Source: Luteibacter sp. SG786 (lineage in GTDB: Bacteria; Pseudomonadota; Gammaproteobacteria; Xanthomonadales; Rhodanobacteraceae). Taken from it: 64,000 nucleotides of DNA. Positions within the stretch are counted from its first letter, which is position 1; each line of letters begins with the position of its first letter. The translations under genes were made by a program, and so were the position numbers. The notes under the pieces were generated by a model. The model was not told the origin of the DNA. It saw only the letters and a list, made by a program, of their open reading frames with translations, and made no database searches. The stretch covers positions 496,001 to 560,000 of the forward strand of contig NZ_JAAOYX010000001.1 in NCBI RefSeq assembly GCF_011759605.1, given 5' to 3'. Positions 10,891 to 20,121 of the stretch are shown here, piece by piece.

Positions 10891-10920
10891 GCCCGGGCGG
10901 CAACGCCCGGGCTTTTTTTT
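10891..10920 (+). terminator. rho-independent terminator of the M4 protease gene
   Basis: A perfect GC stem GCCCGGGCG / CGCCCGGGC with a four-base GCAA loop is followed by eight T residues, 26 bp after the protease stop codon. Confidence 0.93.
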
Positions 10921-11041
10921 GGGTTTTCGCGTTTATCGGGGCAACACAGGCTTCGAGTCGACGCCTCTGGTTTCGACAGACTTGTTGTGGCGTTCGCTTG
11001 CCCGGTATCGCCAAAGCGCTATGCAACTGAGCGTTTCGCTT

Positions 11042-11181
11042 GGGCCCTTGGTGTCCACCCTCGCTGCTCAGACAGGTCCTCCGCGTTCGAAAAGGAAGGC
11101 CGCTGCCGCGGCCCATGTTCTTATCGGCCTTCGGCCGCTCGCTTGTGCGGAACTCGCCTCGAGGGTGGACACCAAGGACCC
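11042..11181 (+). repeat. MITE-like structured repeat, copy 1
   Basis: A 140-bp unit bounded by 22-bp terminal inverted repeats (11042-11063 and 11160-11181) with one mismatch; the inner core GGTGTCCACCCTCG is perfect. Inside are two further hairpins: GGCCGCTGCCGCGGCC at 11098-11113 and CGGCCTTCGGCCG at 11125-11137. An inverted second copy lies at 11403-11544. No transposase is encoded. This is either a non-autonomous mobile element or a long structured repeat of ERIC type; I cannot name the family. Confidence 0.75.
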
Positions 11182-11402
11182 TCCCGGGCGGCGCGGGCGT
11201 GATGGGAGAGCGGCAGGCCTTCGATGCGGAGGCTTGCGCGAGCAATGCTGCAGGTGAACGATGCCAGGACACAGGACGGTCCGGGGTCACGAAAGGCCTG
11301 ACCGGCGCTAACCGGACCGAGGTGATGCGATGCTGTCGCACGAGCAGCGGCTGCCGGTGTGTACGGTGATGCTCTCCCGACATGCCACCTCACGTATCGG
11401 AA
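11182..11402. other. non-coding spacer between the two inverted repeat copies
   Basis: These 221 bp carry no credible gene: open frames in them are short, lack ribosome sites and resemble nothing I recognise. The flanks 10921-11041 and 11545-11770 are also non-coding, apart from the palindromes noted separately. The whole 10921-11770 gap is therefore a repeat island between two secreted-protease genes. Confidence 0.6.
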
Positions 11403-11544
11403 GAGTCTTCGGTGTCCACCCTCGAGGCGAGTTCCGCACAAGTGAGCGGCCGAAGGCCGGATAGATAAACGGGCCGCGCAAGCGGCCCCACCTTTACGAA
11501 CGCGGAGGACCTGTCTGAGCAGCGAGGGTGGGCACCGAAGGCTC
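11403..11544 (-). repeat. MITE-like structured repeat, copy 2 (inverted)
   Basis: A 142-bp unit that, read on the minus strand, matches copy 1 over its whole length, by eye at about four-fifths identity. The terminal inverted repeats (11403-11424 and 11523-11544) have two mismatches. The internal hairpins are kept while their loops change: GGCCGCGCAAGCGGCC at 11472-11487 and CGGCCGAAGGCCG at 11447-11459. Conserved stems with variable loops suggest selection on structure. Confidence 0.75.
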
Positions 11545-11590
11545 TGGCCCTACCGTCCGAGCAACGGCGGCGCCAGCCGCTGGCCACATG

Positions 11591-11643
11591 CATTCGCCTT
11601 GGCGAATGAACCGCTGCACTAACATCCGGGCAACGTCCCGGAT
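11591..11643. promoter_or_regulatory. two palindromes upstream of the S8 protease gene
   Basis: CATTCGCC-TT-GGCGAATG (11591-11608) is a perfect 8+8 inverted repeat. ATCCGGG-CAACGT-CCCGGAT (11624-11643) is a perfect 7+7 inverted repeat. Both lie 130-180 bp before the subtilase ATG and could be operators or RNA hairpins; no -35/-10 pair is obvious. Confidence 0.4.
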
Positions 11644-11770
11644 TCCGCGAAGACCTCTTTTCAATAGCGGGAAACCCACGCGACACCACGGGCGTGGCCG
11701 CGTAGCCGCATCGCCAACCGGAATCTAGGTTTGTCGGACCCGCGTATTCCGCGACTCCGAAGGACCTCCC

Positions 11771-13093
11771 ATGCGCTTCGTTCCCCCTATGGCGATTGCC
11801 CTGCTGACGACATCGACGCTGGCGGGCGCCTCACCCGCGCAGTACATCGTGCACTTTCCCGCCGAAACACATGCGCGCGTTGCACGCAGCGCTCCTGACG
11901 CGTCTTCCCGCGCGCTTGCGCGCACCGGCGGGCTGCGTCCTATCCGAACCCTTGCCTCCGGCGGCGAGGTCTTCGAACTCCGCGTCGAGGAAGCCGCGGC
12001 GCTCGCCCGCCAGCCGGGCGTCACCGTAGAGGAGGATCTCCTCCTTGCGCCGCACACGATCGTCGATTCGCTCTGGAAGCGGCAGTGGTACATGCACGAC
12101 GCCAAGGTGGGCGTGGACGCGCAGGTGGCATGGAAATACACGCGTGGCGCAGGTGCGGTGGTAGCCATGCTCGATACCGGCATCACGCCGCATCCGGAAT
12201 TCGACGGGCAACTGCTGCCGGGCTACGACTTCGTCAGCAACGTGGACACGGCGCGCGACGGCGACGGGCGCGATGCGGACCCTACCGATCCCGGCAACTG
12301 GAGCGAGTCCGGCGATTGCGGATTTGCGGAAGCCAAGCGCTCCACATGGCACGGCACGCATATGGCCGGTCTCGTGGTGGCCCGGGCAGGCAACCGCGCT
12401 GGCATCGTGGGACTGGCGCCGGAGGCCAAACTGATTCCCGTCCGCGTGCTGGGTCGGTGCGGCGGACGCGCCTCCGACTTGGCCGACGCCATCGTCTGGG
12501 CCAGTGGCGGCCACGTGCCCGGAGTGCCCCATGTGGGCCGCCGCGCCGACGTGATCAACGTGAGCATGGGAACGAGTGGTCCGTGCGTGTCGTCACTGCG
12601 ACACGCCATCGAAGATGCACGCGCCCGTGGCTCGGTGGTGGTCACGTCCGCAGGTAACGACCAGAAAAACGTCAATACGAACACGCCGGCGAACTGCCCG
12701 GGGGTGATTTCGGTGGCCGCGCTGGGCAGGGATGGCGGTATGGCGTGGTATTCGAACTTCGGGCAACAGGTCACGCTGTCCGCGCCCGGCGGCAACCTGC
12801 GCGCCGTCGGCATGGACAACATCCTTTCCACTTGGGACACGGGCAAACGTGGTCACGAACGCTCGGTGTTCGGCTACCGGGGCGGTACGTCCGCGGCCGC
12901 GCCGCTGGTTTCCGCGCTGGTGGCGCTCATGCGTTCGGCCGATCCTGAAATCGGCGTGGACGAGGTGAGGGCTCAACTCGTCGACAACGCGCGTCCCATT
13001 CCCGGCCGCTGTCCGAAGGGCTGCGGCACCGGGCTGATGGATGCGGGGGCAACGGTCGACGCGGTGGTCGAAGATCGTGCGCGCCGCCACTGA
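11771..13093 (+). CDS. secreted S8 family subtilisin-like serine protease
   Basis: A 440-residue precursor with a signal peptide (about residues 1-20) and an inhibitor-I9-like propeptide (QYIVHFPAE onward). The catalytic triad is complete: Asp135 in VAMLDTGI, His194 in HGTHMAG and Ser374 in GTSAAAPLV. The oxyanion Asn296 is in SAGND. Several Cys residues in the catalytic domain suggest disulfides, as in the extracellular proteases of Xanthomonas. There is no C-terminal P/PPC domain. AAGGA precedes the ATG. With the M4 enzyme it forms a pair of extracellular proteases split by the repeat island. Confidence 0.94.
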   Translation: MRFVPPMAIALLTTSTLAGASPAQYIVHFPAETHARVARSAPDASSRALARTGGLRPIRTLASGGEVFELRVEEAAALARQPGVTVEEDLLLAPHTIVDSLWKRQWYMHDAKVGVDAQVAWKYTRGAGAVVAMLDTGITPHPEFDGQLLPGYDFVSNVDTARDGDGRDADPTDPGNWSESGDCGFAEAKRSTWHGTHMAGLVVARAGNRAGIVGLAPEAKLIPVRVLGRCGGRASDLADAIVWASGGHVPGVPHVGRRADVINVSMGTSGPCVSSLRHAIEDARARGSVVVTSAGNDQKNVNTNTPANCPGVISVAALGRDGGMAWYSNFGQQVTLSAPGGNLRAVGMDNILSTWDTGKRGHERSVFGYRGGTSAAAPLVSALVALMRSADPEIGVDEVRAQLVDNARPIPGRCPKGCGTGLMDAGATVDAVVEDRARRH

Positions 13094-13156
13094 GCGCGGC
13101 GCCGGCTGTAGTGGATCCGGCGCCGTGTCTTACGCGTCGTCCGGCCGAGTGTCGAC

Positions 13157-13642
13157 TCAGATGGCCTCGAACCGGTTCGCGTCGCGATTCTTTCGCACCG
13201 TGGCCGGATCCCACACGCGGCCGTTCATGGCGATGTAAACGCCGTCGTCGAGCGTCTGCACGGCGCCCACGGCGCAACCGATGTTGAAAACGGCATCCGA
13301 TCCCTGGAACCGGGCCGGATTGAGCGCACCGGTAAGCACGATGACCTTGCCCGGAATGCCGGCGAGGACGCGGGCCGTTTCCACCATCGTGTCGGTGCCG
13401 TGCGTGACCAGCACATGCCGGTGCGGCTGTGCCTCGATCGTGCTGCGGATGAGGGCGCGATCCTCGTCGGTCACGTGCAGGCTGTCCTTGCGCAGGATGG
13501 GAATCACGTCGAAACGAAACGCGACGCCCAACTGCTGGAGGATGTCGCCGATCTGCGGCGAGCCGATCTGGTAGTCCGACTTGTCGTCGAAGTACACCTT
13601 GTCGATCGTGCCGCCGGTGGTCACGATGGTGAGTTGCTGCAT
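13157..13642 (-). CDS. single-domain asparaginase-like protein
   Basis: A 161-residue protein matching only the N-terminal domain of L-asparaginases (normally about 330 residues in two domains). The first catalytic motif TTGGTIDK lies near the N-terminus and the second, VTHGTDTMVETA, in the middle, so both threonine motifs are present. The whole C-terminal domain, which completes the active site across subunits in normal asparaginases, is missing. Flanking sequence shows no remnant of it, so this looks like a genuine short family rather than a frameshift. The start was chosen at MQQLTIV; a longer in-frame start lies at 13678. Activity is uncertain. Confidence 0.78.
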   Translation of the reverse strand: MQQLTIVTTGGTIDKVYFDDKSDYQIGSPQIGDILQQLGVAFRFDVIPILRKDSLHVTDEDRALIRSTIEAQPHRHVLVTHGTDTMVETARVLAGIPGKVIVLTGALNPARFQGSDAVFNIGCAVGAVQTLDDGVYIAMNGRVWDPATVRKNRDANRFEAI

Positions 13643-13679
13643 GGTCGGGCCTGGAAGCGGGTGGAGCGGGGGCGCCATT

Positions 13680-15347
13680 CTACATGGCGGGCGATGCGAC
13701 GCCGGCCGCCCCGGTGCCGGCCAGGAGCATGTCGTCCTCGTTGGCTGGCAAGTCCAGGCGGTCCAGACCGCGGGCGAGGAAACGCCGGCTGGCCGCTGCA
13801 GGGCGAAGATCGCCCGTTGCCGCGCCCCAACGCGCCGAGCGCAAAAGCAGGGCAGCGGCCATGGTCCTGGCCAGGGTGAAGGCGATACCCCGCGCCGAAG
13901 CCTCCAGCGACGCCCGATCGGCGGCGACCTCGCCCATGAGCCCTTCCGCTGCGTCCAGCGCCGCGACCACGGCGTGCCGCTCCGGTGTTCCGTCGTCGGG
14001 AACCAGTTCGTCCACGGCCTGGCGGAGCGGCGTCAGGCCGGTCGACAGCGCTCTCAGCATGTCGAGCGAAAGCACGTTGGTGGTGCCCTCCCAGATCGCA
14101 TAGACCTGCGCATCGCGCAGCAACTGGGGGAGGCCCGTGTCTTCGATATAGCCCGCACCGCCGAAGCATTCCAGCGCTTCCGACACGACACGAATGGACA
14201 CCTTCGCCGTCCACAGCTTGGCCAGGGGCGTGAGCAGGCGGAGCAGTGCGGCTTCGTGGGTCGCGTGCTCGCCGTGCTCGACGCGGCCGAGCAGTTCCGC
14301 GACGTGGAAGGTGAGCGAGAATGCGCCCTCGTACTCGGCCTGCATGTCGGCGAGTGTGCGCGCGTGCAATGGCTGGTCGATCAGCCGGGCCCCGAAAGCG
14401 CTGCGGCGCGTGGCGTAATCGCGGGCCAGCGCGATGGCTCGGGCCATGCTTGCCACTGCGCAGACCGCGTTCCAGGTGCGCGTGACGTTCAGCATCGGCG
14501 CGATCTGGCGTACGCCGTGATCGAGCGGGCCGACCGGCGTGGCGGGAAGGCCGTCGAGATGGATCTCCGCCGTCGGCAATTCGTGCGTACCGAGCTTCTT
14601 CTTGAGGCGGTCGATGGTAATGCCGCGCCACGCGCCGGCGTCGTCCTTCGTTTCCACGTAGAACAGCGCAAGCGCTGCCGTACCCGTGCCGGCGCCCTCC
14701 GGGCGCGCGAGGGCAAGCGCCGCTTCGCCCACTACGGCCGAGCTGAACCACTTGCGGCCGTACAGGCGCCACTGGCCCTCGGCGTCCTGGCGAGCCACCG
14801 TTTCCGTGCGGCCGACGTCGGAACCGCCGGGCGTTTCCGTCATCCACTGGCCGGACAGCCAGAAGGTGGCCGGATCGCGGCTGAGGAAGTGCGGCAAGGC
14901 ACGCTCGATGAGGGCGCGGTTGCCGGACGCATGGAGCGCGGTGGCCGCACCGTCGGTCATGGCCAACGGACAGCAGTAGAACTCGCTGGCGATGTGATAA
15001 AGATAAACGCGCGCGAATTCCTCCACCCGGGCCCACGGCGAACCCGCGTGCCCGGCGGCGAGCACGGCATGCCGCGTCGTGATGCCAGGCCCTTCTTCCC
15101 ATGCAGGTGTGAGCGCGATGCGGTCCACTCGGGAACCCCACGCGTCCCACTGCGTCAGCACAGGCTCGGTGCGCGGTGTGCGGCAGCGGCGGTCCCACGC
15201 CATGAGCGCGTAGTCCGCAAGGGCTTCCAGGTCCGGGCGCATCGCCTCCAGTCTTGCCGACGGCAGCGTATGCGCCAGCCAGGCGTTCAGCACGCGGTCG
15301 TCGCGATACGGGTGCGCGAGCCTGGGCGCGCTCTGTACGAAACTCAT
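13680..15347 (-). CDS. acyl-CoA dehydrogenase, AidB-like
   Basis: A 555-residue flavoprotein of the large AidB/isovaleryl-CoA dehydrogenase-like subgroup, longer than the ~380-residue core family. Visible motifs are WLSGQWMTETPGGSDVG (FAD/substrate loop), FSSAVVGEAALALARPEG and the C-terminal FGGAGYIEDTGLPQLLRDA and IWEGTTNVLSLD typical of AidB. AidB is linked to the adaptive response to alkylation in E. coli and its true substrate is unresolved. The start at 15347 begins MSFVQSAPRLAHPY. It stands alone, leftward, with a 125-bp gap upstream holding no recognisable element. Confidence 0.88.
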   Translation of the reverse strand: MSFVQSAPRLAHPYRDDRVLNAWLAHTLPSARLEAMRPDLEALADYALMAWDRRCRTPRTEPVLTQWDAWGSRVDRIALTPAWEEGPGITTRHAVLAAGHAGSPWARVEEFARVYLYHIASEFYCCPLAMTDGAATALHASGNRALIERALPHFLSRDPATFWLSGQWMTETPGGSDVGRTETVARQDAEGQWRLYGRKWFSSAVVGEAALALARPEGAGTGTAALALFYVETKDDAGAWRGITIDRLKKKLGTHELPTAEIHLDGLPATPVGPLDHGVRQIAPMLNVTRTWNAVCAVASMARAIALARDYATRRSAFGARLIDQPLHARTLADMQAEYEGAFSLTFHVAELLGRVEHGEHATHEAALLRLLTPLAKLWTAKVSIRVVSEALECFGGAGYIEDTGLPQLLRDAQVYAIWEGTTNVLSLDMLRALSTGLTPLRQAVDELVPDDGTPERHAVVAALDAAEGLMGEVAADRASLEASARGIAFTLARTMAAALLLRSARWGAATGDLRPAAASRRFLARGLDRLDLPANEDDMLLAGTGAAGVASPAM

Positions 15348-15472
15348 CGTGGCGTCCCCACCGTTGCAATCGATGGTTCTAGCCTGCACCGCGGGCATGC
15401 TTTCGTCGATACGCTGCGCAGCATGGTGGGGTGCCGCGCCACTACGCGCGGGTGCGCGTTCCGCGGGTATCG

Positions 15473-16422
<950 letters not shown>

Positions 16423-16469
16423 TTAGTCTCGCAGAACTGCCACGCGTTCCCAATCGTTCGGGACGTAAG

Positions 16470-17753
16470 ATGAGGATGGACATGCCGCTGCGCATCGATC
16501 GCGACCGCGCGCTGAGCTTCATGCGCTTCACCTGGCTGCGCTTCGTCGACGACAAGTGCTTCGAGACGGCCGGTGCCCTTTCCTATACCACCCTGGTGTC
16601 GCTGGTGCCGCTCACCGTGGCGGTGTTCGCGGTTCTCTCCGCGTTCCCCGTGTTCGCGGAATGGCGAGGATCTTTGGCCAATTACGCGTTCCAGAATTTC
16701 GTGCCCGCCACGGGCATGAAGATCCAGGAATACATGCTGGCCTTCGCCGACAAGGCCAGCCAGCTCACCGGTATTTCCATCCTCGTGATGCTGTTCAGCG
16801 CCGTGTCGATGATGATCAGCATCGAGGACCGCCTCAATCGCATCTGGCGTGTGCGCAAGCCCCGTGGATGGACGTCGCGGCTGCTCCTGTATTGGGCCGC
16901 ACTGACGCTGGGCCCCATCCTCGTCGTGGGCGGGCTGGCGCTGTCCTCGTACATCGCGGCGTTCCCCTTGTTGCACCAGGCCGCCGATCAGATCGCCACG
17001 CAAAGCCGCCTGATCAACTTCCTTCCTTTCGGCATCACCTTCATCACGCTGGTGCTCATGTACACGATGGTGCCGAACCGACGGGTGTCGTGGCGGCACG
17101 CGGCGGTGGGTGCGTTACTCGGGGCCATCCTCTTCGAGTTTGCGCGCGGGGGCTTCGCGGCGTTCATCCGCAACTCGCCTAACTACGAGGAAATCTATGG
17201 CGCCCTCGCGGCCATCCCGATCTTCCTGCTCTGGATCTATCTGTCTTGGATCATCGTGATCCTGGGCGCGTCCATCTCGGCATCCATCTCGGCGTTCGAG
17301 TACACGGTGCCGCACGAGGCCCTGCCGGACGGCGCGGAGTTCATCGGACTGCTGGTGGTGCTCCAGCACTTCGTCGGTGCCCAGCGCACGGGTGAAAGCG
17401 TGGACCCGGCCATGATCCGGCTACGCGAGCCCTACCTGCCGTCGAGCGCCATCGCATGTTATTTCGACGACCTGCAGCGCGCCGACATGATCCAGCGCTG
17501 CGAGTCGGGGGGCTGGATGCTCAGCCGCAGTCTCGACGCCACCGAATTGCTGCGGGTGTACCGTTGCACGCAGTACCGGCTTCCGCTGGCCCCGCGATCG
17601 GAGGTGCAGCGGCTCGGTATCAACCTGCCCCCGGAGCTCCTGGGTTTGTTGGACAATCTGGCCGAAGCGCTCGACGCCACGCTCGGCGCGCGCCTAGACA
17701 AGCTGTTCCCGCCCCCGCCGGTTCCCGTCCCCACCGAGGATACCCCCGCATGA
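16470..17753 (+). CDS. YihY family inner-membrane protein
   Basis: A 427-residue protein with the YihY/UPF0761 domain in its first ~300 residues. Family hallmarks visible are TAGALSYTTLVSLVPL, FVPATG, MMISIEDRLNRIW and a final YLSWIIVILGASISA. About six membrane helices are apparent. The C-terminal ~120 residues look like a winged-helix-type cytoplasmic tail. It was once annotated as RNase BN, which is now known to be wrong; function is unknown. Three ATGs at 16470, 16476 and 16482 are in frame, the last with AGGA 5 bp upstream. The stop overlaps the next gene (ATGA). Confidence 0.88.
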   Translation: MRMDMPLRIDRDRALSFMRFTWLRFVDDKCFETAGALSYTTLVSLVPLTVAVFAVLSAFPVFAEWRGSLANYAFQNFVPATGMKIQEYMLAFADKASQLTGISILVMLFSAVSMMISIEDRLNRIWRVRKPRGWTSRLLLYWAALTLGPILVVGGLALSSYIAAFPLLHQAADQIATQSRLINFLPFGITFITLVLMYTMVPNRRVSWRHAAVGALLGAILFEFARGGFAAFIRNSPNYEEIYGALAAIPIFLLWIYLSWIIVILGASISASISAFEYTVPHEALPDGAEFIGLLVVLQHFVGAQRTGESVDPAMIRLREPYLPSSAIACYFDDLQRADMIQRCESGGWMLSRSLDATELLRVYRCTQYRLPLAPRSEVQRLGINLPPELLGLLDNLAEALDATLGARLDKLFPPPPVPVPTEDTPA

Positions 17754-18217
17754 TCCGCCGCTTTCTCGCCGCCGCCGCACTGGCCATGGCCCTACCCATT
17801 GCTGCTGCCCCGGCCGCGAATCCCGAACTCAAGGTCACCACGCTGGACGGCAAGCCGTTCGATCTCGCCGCACAGCGCGGCAAGTGGGTGGTGGTCAATT
17901 ACTGGGCGACGTGGTGCGTGCCCTGCATCAAGGAAATGCCCGACATCTCCGCGTTCGTGAAAAGTCGCAAGGATGTCGCGGCCATCGGCCTCGCCTTCGA
18001 GGACACCGAGAAGAAGGACATCGAGGCTTTCTTGCGCAAGCACCCGGTGGATTACCCCATCGCGCAAGTGGACGTCACGGAGCCGCCGAAGGATTTCGAT
18101 CCGCCGAAGGGTCTGCCCACCACCTACCTGATCGCGCCGGATGGGCATGTCGCCCATCGCTTCGTGGGCCCGGTCGACGCCGCCAAGCTCAACGCGGCCA
18201 TCGCCAAGGGGTCATGA
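17750..18217 (+). CDS. periplasmic TlpA-like thioredoxin
   Basis: A 155-residue protein with a signal peptide (cleavage about residues 19-23, AAAPAA) and a thioredoxin fold of the TlpA/ResA type. The redox motif WCVPC is at Cys56-Cys59 and the cis-proline in GLPTTYLI. Such proteins reduce periplasmic disulfides, often for cytochrome c maturation. The start overlaps the YihY stop by 4 bp. Acylphosphatase follows after 1 bp. Confidence 0.9.
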   Translation: MIRRFLAAAALAMALPIAAAPAANPELKVTTLDGKPFDLAAQRGKWVVVNYWATWCVPCIKEMPDISAFVKSRKDVAAIGLAFEDTEKKDIEAFLRKHPVDYPIAQVDVTEPPKDFDPPKGLPTTYLIAPDGHVAHRFVGPVDAAKLNAAIAKGS

Positions 18218-18218
18218 C

Positions 18219-18491
18219 ATGAAAGCCGCGCGTTTCATCGTGAGGGGTAGGGTGCAGGGCGTCTTCTTCCGCGCGTCGGCGCGCGAGCATGCCACGGCGC
18301 TGCGGCTTGACGGACACGCGCGGAACCTGGGTGACGGCAGCGTCGAGGTCGTAGTTCAAGGCGACGCGGCCGCCATCGACAGGATGGAAACCTGGTTGCA
18401 CGACGGCCCGCCATCGGCCGAAGTCACCGAGCTGTATCGCGAAGATCTGGGTGTGCACGACGTGCTGCCCGGCTTCCGAGTCGTGGGTTAG
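18219..18491 (+). CDS. acyP: acylphosphatase
   Basis: A 90-residue enzyme hydrolysing carboxyl-phosphate bonds. The signature GRVQGVFFRAS carries the catalytic Arg18, and the catalytic Asn36 is in GHARNLGDGSVEV. The size is standard. It is the third gene of a compact YihY/TlpA/acyP unit. A REP pair begins 6 bp after its stop codon. Confidence 0.95.
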   Translation: MKAARFIVRGRVQGVFFRASAREHATALRLDGHARNLGDGSVEVVVQGDAAAIDRMETWLHDGPPSAEVTELYREDLGVHDVLPGFRVVG

Positions 18492-18497
18492 AACGTT

Positions 18498-18572
18498 GTA
18501 GGAGCCGCCATGGCGGCGAGCGAAACGTGCCGCACCATCGCAGGATTTCCTCGCCGCTATAGCGGCTCCTAC
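18498..18572. repeat. REP pair (BIME), GTAGGAGCCGC family
   Basis: Starts GTAGGAGCCGCCATGGCGGC and ends with the inverted form GCCGCTATAGCGGCTCCTAC. It lies between the convergent acyP and PCu(A)C genes. The same family occurs at 29743, 31251 and 46852. No RAYT transposase is in the window. Confidence 0.88.
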
Positions 18573-18597
18573 ACAGAAGCCCGGCGGCGCAGAGCTC

Positions 18598-19047
18598 TTA
18601 GTCCGTTGGCCCCGATGCGTTCGCCGGGCGGGCCAGGAGGGTTGCCGGAACCTTCTCGCCGTCCGAGAGCGTGAAGGTCACAGTGATCTTTTCACCGGGT
18701 TTCACCGCTTGCTTCGGCTGCATCAGCATCACGTGATAGCCGCCCGGCGCGAAGGCGAGGGTGCCCTTCGCCGGGAGCGGCACGCTGTCGACCATCTCCA
18801 TGCGGCCCATGCCGCCATCCGTGCTGCTGCGATGGATCATCGCGTTGCCGTACTGCGGGCTGTCGGCACCCACGATGGACAATGCGCGATCGGAGCGGTT
18901 CTCGAACGTGAGGTATCCGCCGGCGGGCAGGTTGCCCGGCAGCACGCGCACCCACCCGTTCTTCGCCTCGACGGCCGGCTTGTCGGCCGCGTGCGCGGCG
19001 CCGCCGGCGGAGAGGATCAGCGCAAGGGCGAGGGAGCGGACCATCAT
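18598..19047 (-). CDS. copper chaperone PCu(A)C
   Basis: A 149-residue periplasmic protein with a signal peptide (cleavage after AHA, about residue 20). The copper-binding His/Met set characteristic of PCu(A)C is visible: MIHRSSTDGGMGRMEM and, further on, GGYHVMLM. It delivers Cu(I) to the Cu-A site of cytochrome c oxidase, working with Sco. The tandem ATGATG start overlaps the sco stop by 4 bp, so both are made from one message. Confidence 0.92.
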   Translation of the reverse strand: MMVRSLALALILSAGGAAHAADKPAVEAKNGWVRVLPGNLPAGGYLTFENRSDRALSIVGADSPQYGNAMIHRSSTDGGMGRMEMVDSVPLPAKGTLAFAPGGYHVMLMQPKQAVKPGEKITVTFTLSDGEKVPATLLARPANASGPTD

Positions 19048-19661
19048 GAGCGTGTCTCCAGCGAAGTGAGCAGATGCAGGTCGTGGACGATATCGTCCTG
19101 GGATGCCGACGGTGTGGCGAGCAGGCGGGCCTTGCCGTTGGCATCGAAGAAGTAGATCGCGGAGCTGTGGCTGACTTCGTAATTGCCGTCGCCGCGGTCG
19201 GGTTCGCGCGTGAAGGCGGAACGGTAGCGCTTGGCCAGGGCTTCCACGGCGGCCTGCGAGCCGACCAGGCCCACCGCGCGCTTGTCGAACGCGTTGACGT
19301 AGGCATGCATCACTGCCGGCGTGTCGCGAGCCGGATCGACGCTGACGAAGAGGATGCGCACGTTGTCGGCCGCGGGACCGAGACGGTCGAGTATCACGTG
19401 CAACTGCGTAAGCGTCAGGGGGCAGACGTCCGGACAGTGCGTGTAGCCGAAATACATGACCGCGACCTTGCCTTTGTAGTCGGCTCCGGTCACCGGCTTG
19501 GCATTGTCGTCGGTCAGTTTGAAGTCGAGATCCGGCAGATGGCCCGATACATCGTTCAGCCGCCACTCGGGCTGCGCTTCGCGCTGGCAGGCGGCGAGCG
19601 AGGCCACGGCAGCGGCGGCCAGCAGGACCATGAGGGCCCGACGGAAGATGGATGGCGTCAT
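19044..19661 (-). CDS. SCO1/SenC family copper metallochaperone, lipoprotein
   Basis: A 205-residue thioredoxin-fold protein that helps assemble the Cu-A centre of cytochrome oxidase. The copper/redox motif CPDVC is at Cys76 and Cys80, and the conserved ligand His is in EVSHSS near residue 165. A lipobox SLAAC with Cys25 predicts a membrane-anchored lipoprotein. It is first in a two-gene operon with the PCu(A)C gene. A perfect 16-bp palindrome lies 17 bp upstream of its start. Confidence 0.93.
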   Translation of the reverse strand: MTPSIFRRALMVLLAAAAVASLAACQREAQPEWRLNDVSGHLPDLDFKLTDDNAKPVTGADYKGKVAVMYFGYTHCPDVCPLTLTQLHVILDRLGPAADNVRILFVSVDPARDTPAVMHAYVNAFDKRAVGLVGSQAAVEALAKRYRSAFTREPDRGDGNYEVSHSSAIYFFDANGKARLLATPSASQDDIVHDLHLLTSLETRS

Positions 19662-19677
19662 GCGAGTCTCCGCGAGA

Positions 19678-19693
19678 TATCCTGCGCAGGATA
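19678..19693. promoter_or_regulatory. 16-bp perfect palindrome in the sco1/DUF423 divergent gap
   Basis: TATCCTGCGCAGGATA is fully symmetric and sits in the 79-bp gap between the divergent sco1 (start 19661) and DUF423 (start 19741) genes. It is a plausible operator; the regulator is unknown. Confidence 0.45.
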
Positions 19694-19740
19694 CGCCACC
19701 CTGCCTGCCCGAAGGCGCGCACACAGAGGAATACCAGCGC

Positions 19741-20121
19741 ATGCGACAACCTGTCAGCACGGCCACCGCCATCGTCGTCGGTCTCGCGGGCGCGTCGGCG
19801 GTCGCTCTGGGCGCATTCGGCGCGCACGCGCTGCGCGGCAGCCTGGACGCGGCGGCCATGGCCACGTGGCATACCGGCGTCGAATACCATTTCTGGCATG
19901 CGCTGGCCTTGCTGGTGGCGGCGGTGGGCTTGCGCGAAGGGCGGGCACGAAACGTCGCGATCTTCGCGTTCGCTGCCGGCATCGTTCTTTTCTCGGGAAG
20001 CCTCTACGCGCTGGCGCTCGGGGCGCCGCGCATGGTGGGCGTGATCACCCCGGTGGGCGGCGTGGCGTTCATCGCAGGCTGGCTGGCGGTCATTTCAGCA
20101 CTCCGCCCTCGCCATAGGTAG
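19741..20121 (+). CDS. DUF423 family membrane protein
   Basis: A 126-residue protein with four hydrophobic segments and the family signature GAFGAHALRG near residue 25, followed by WHTGVEYHFWHALALL. Function is unknown. GAGGA lies about 11 bp upstream of the ATG. Its TAG stop codon is the TAG of the GTAGGAG terminus of the adjoining REP element. Confidence 0.88.
   Translation: MRQPVSTATAIVVGLAGASAVALGAFGAHALRGSLDAAAMATWHTGVEYHFWHALALLVAAVGLREGRARNVAIFAFAAGIVLFSGSLYALALGAPRMVGVITPVGGVAFIAGWLAVISALRPRHR

Noticed and set aside
11040-11690. Short open frames within the repeat island (60-110 codons)
   Set aside because: They read through the MITE-like terminal repeats and hairpins in several frames, lack ribosome sites and are best explained by repeat structure.
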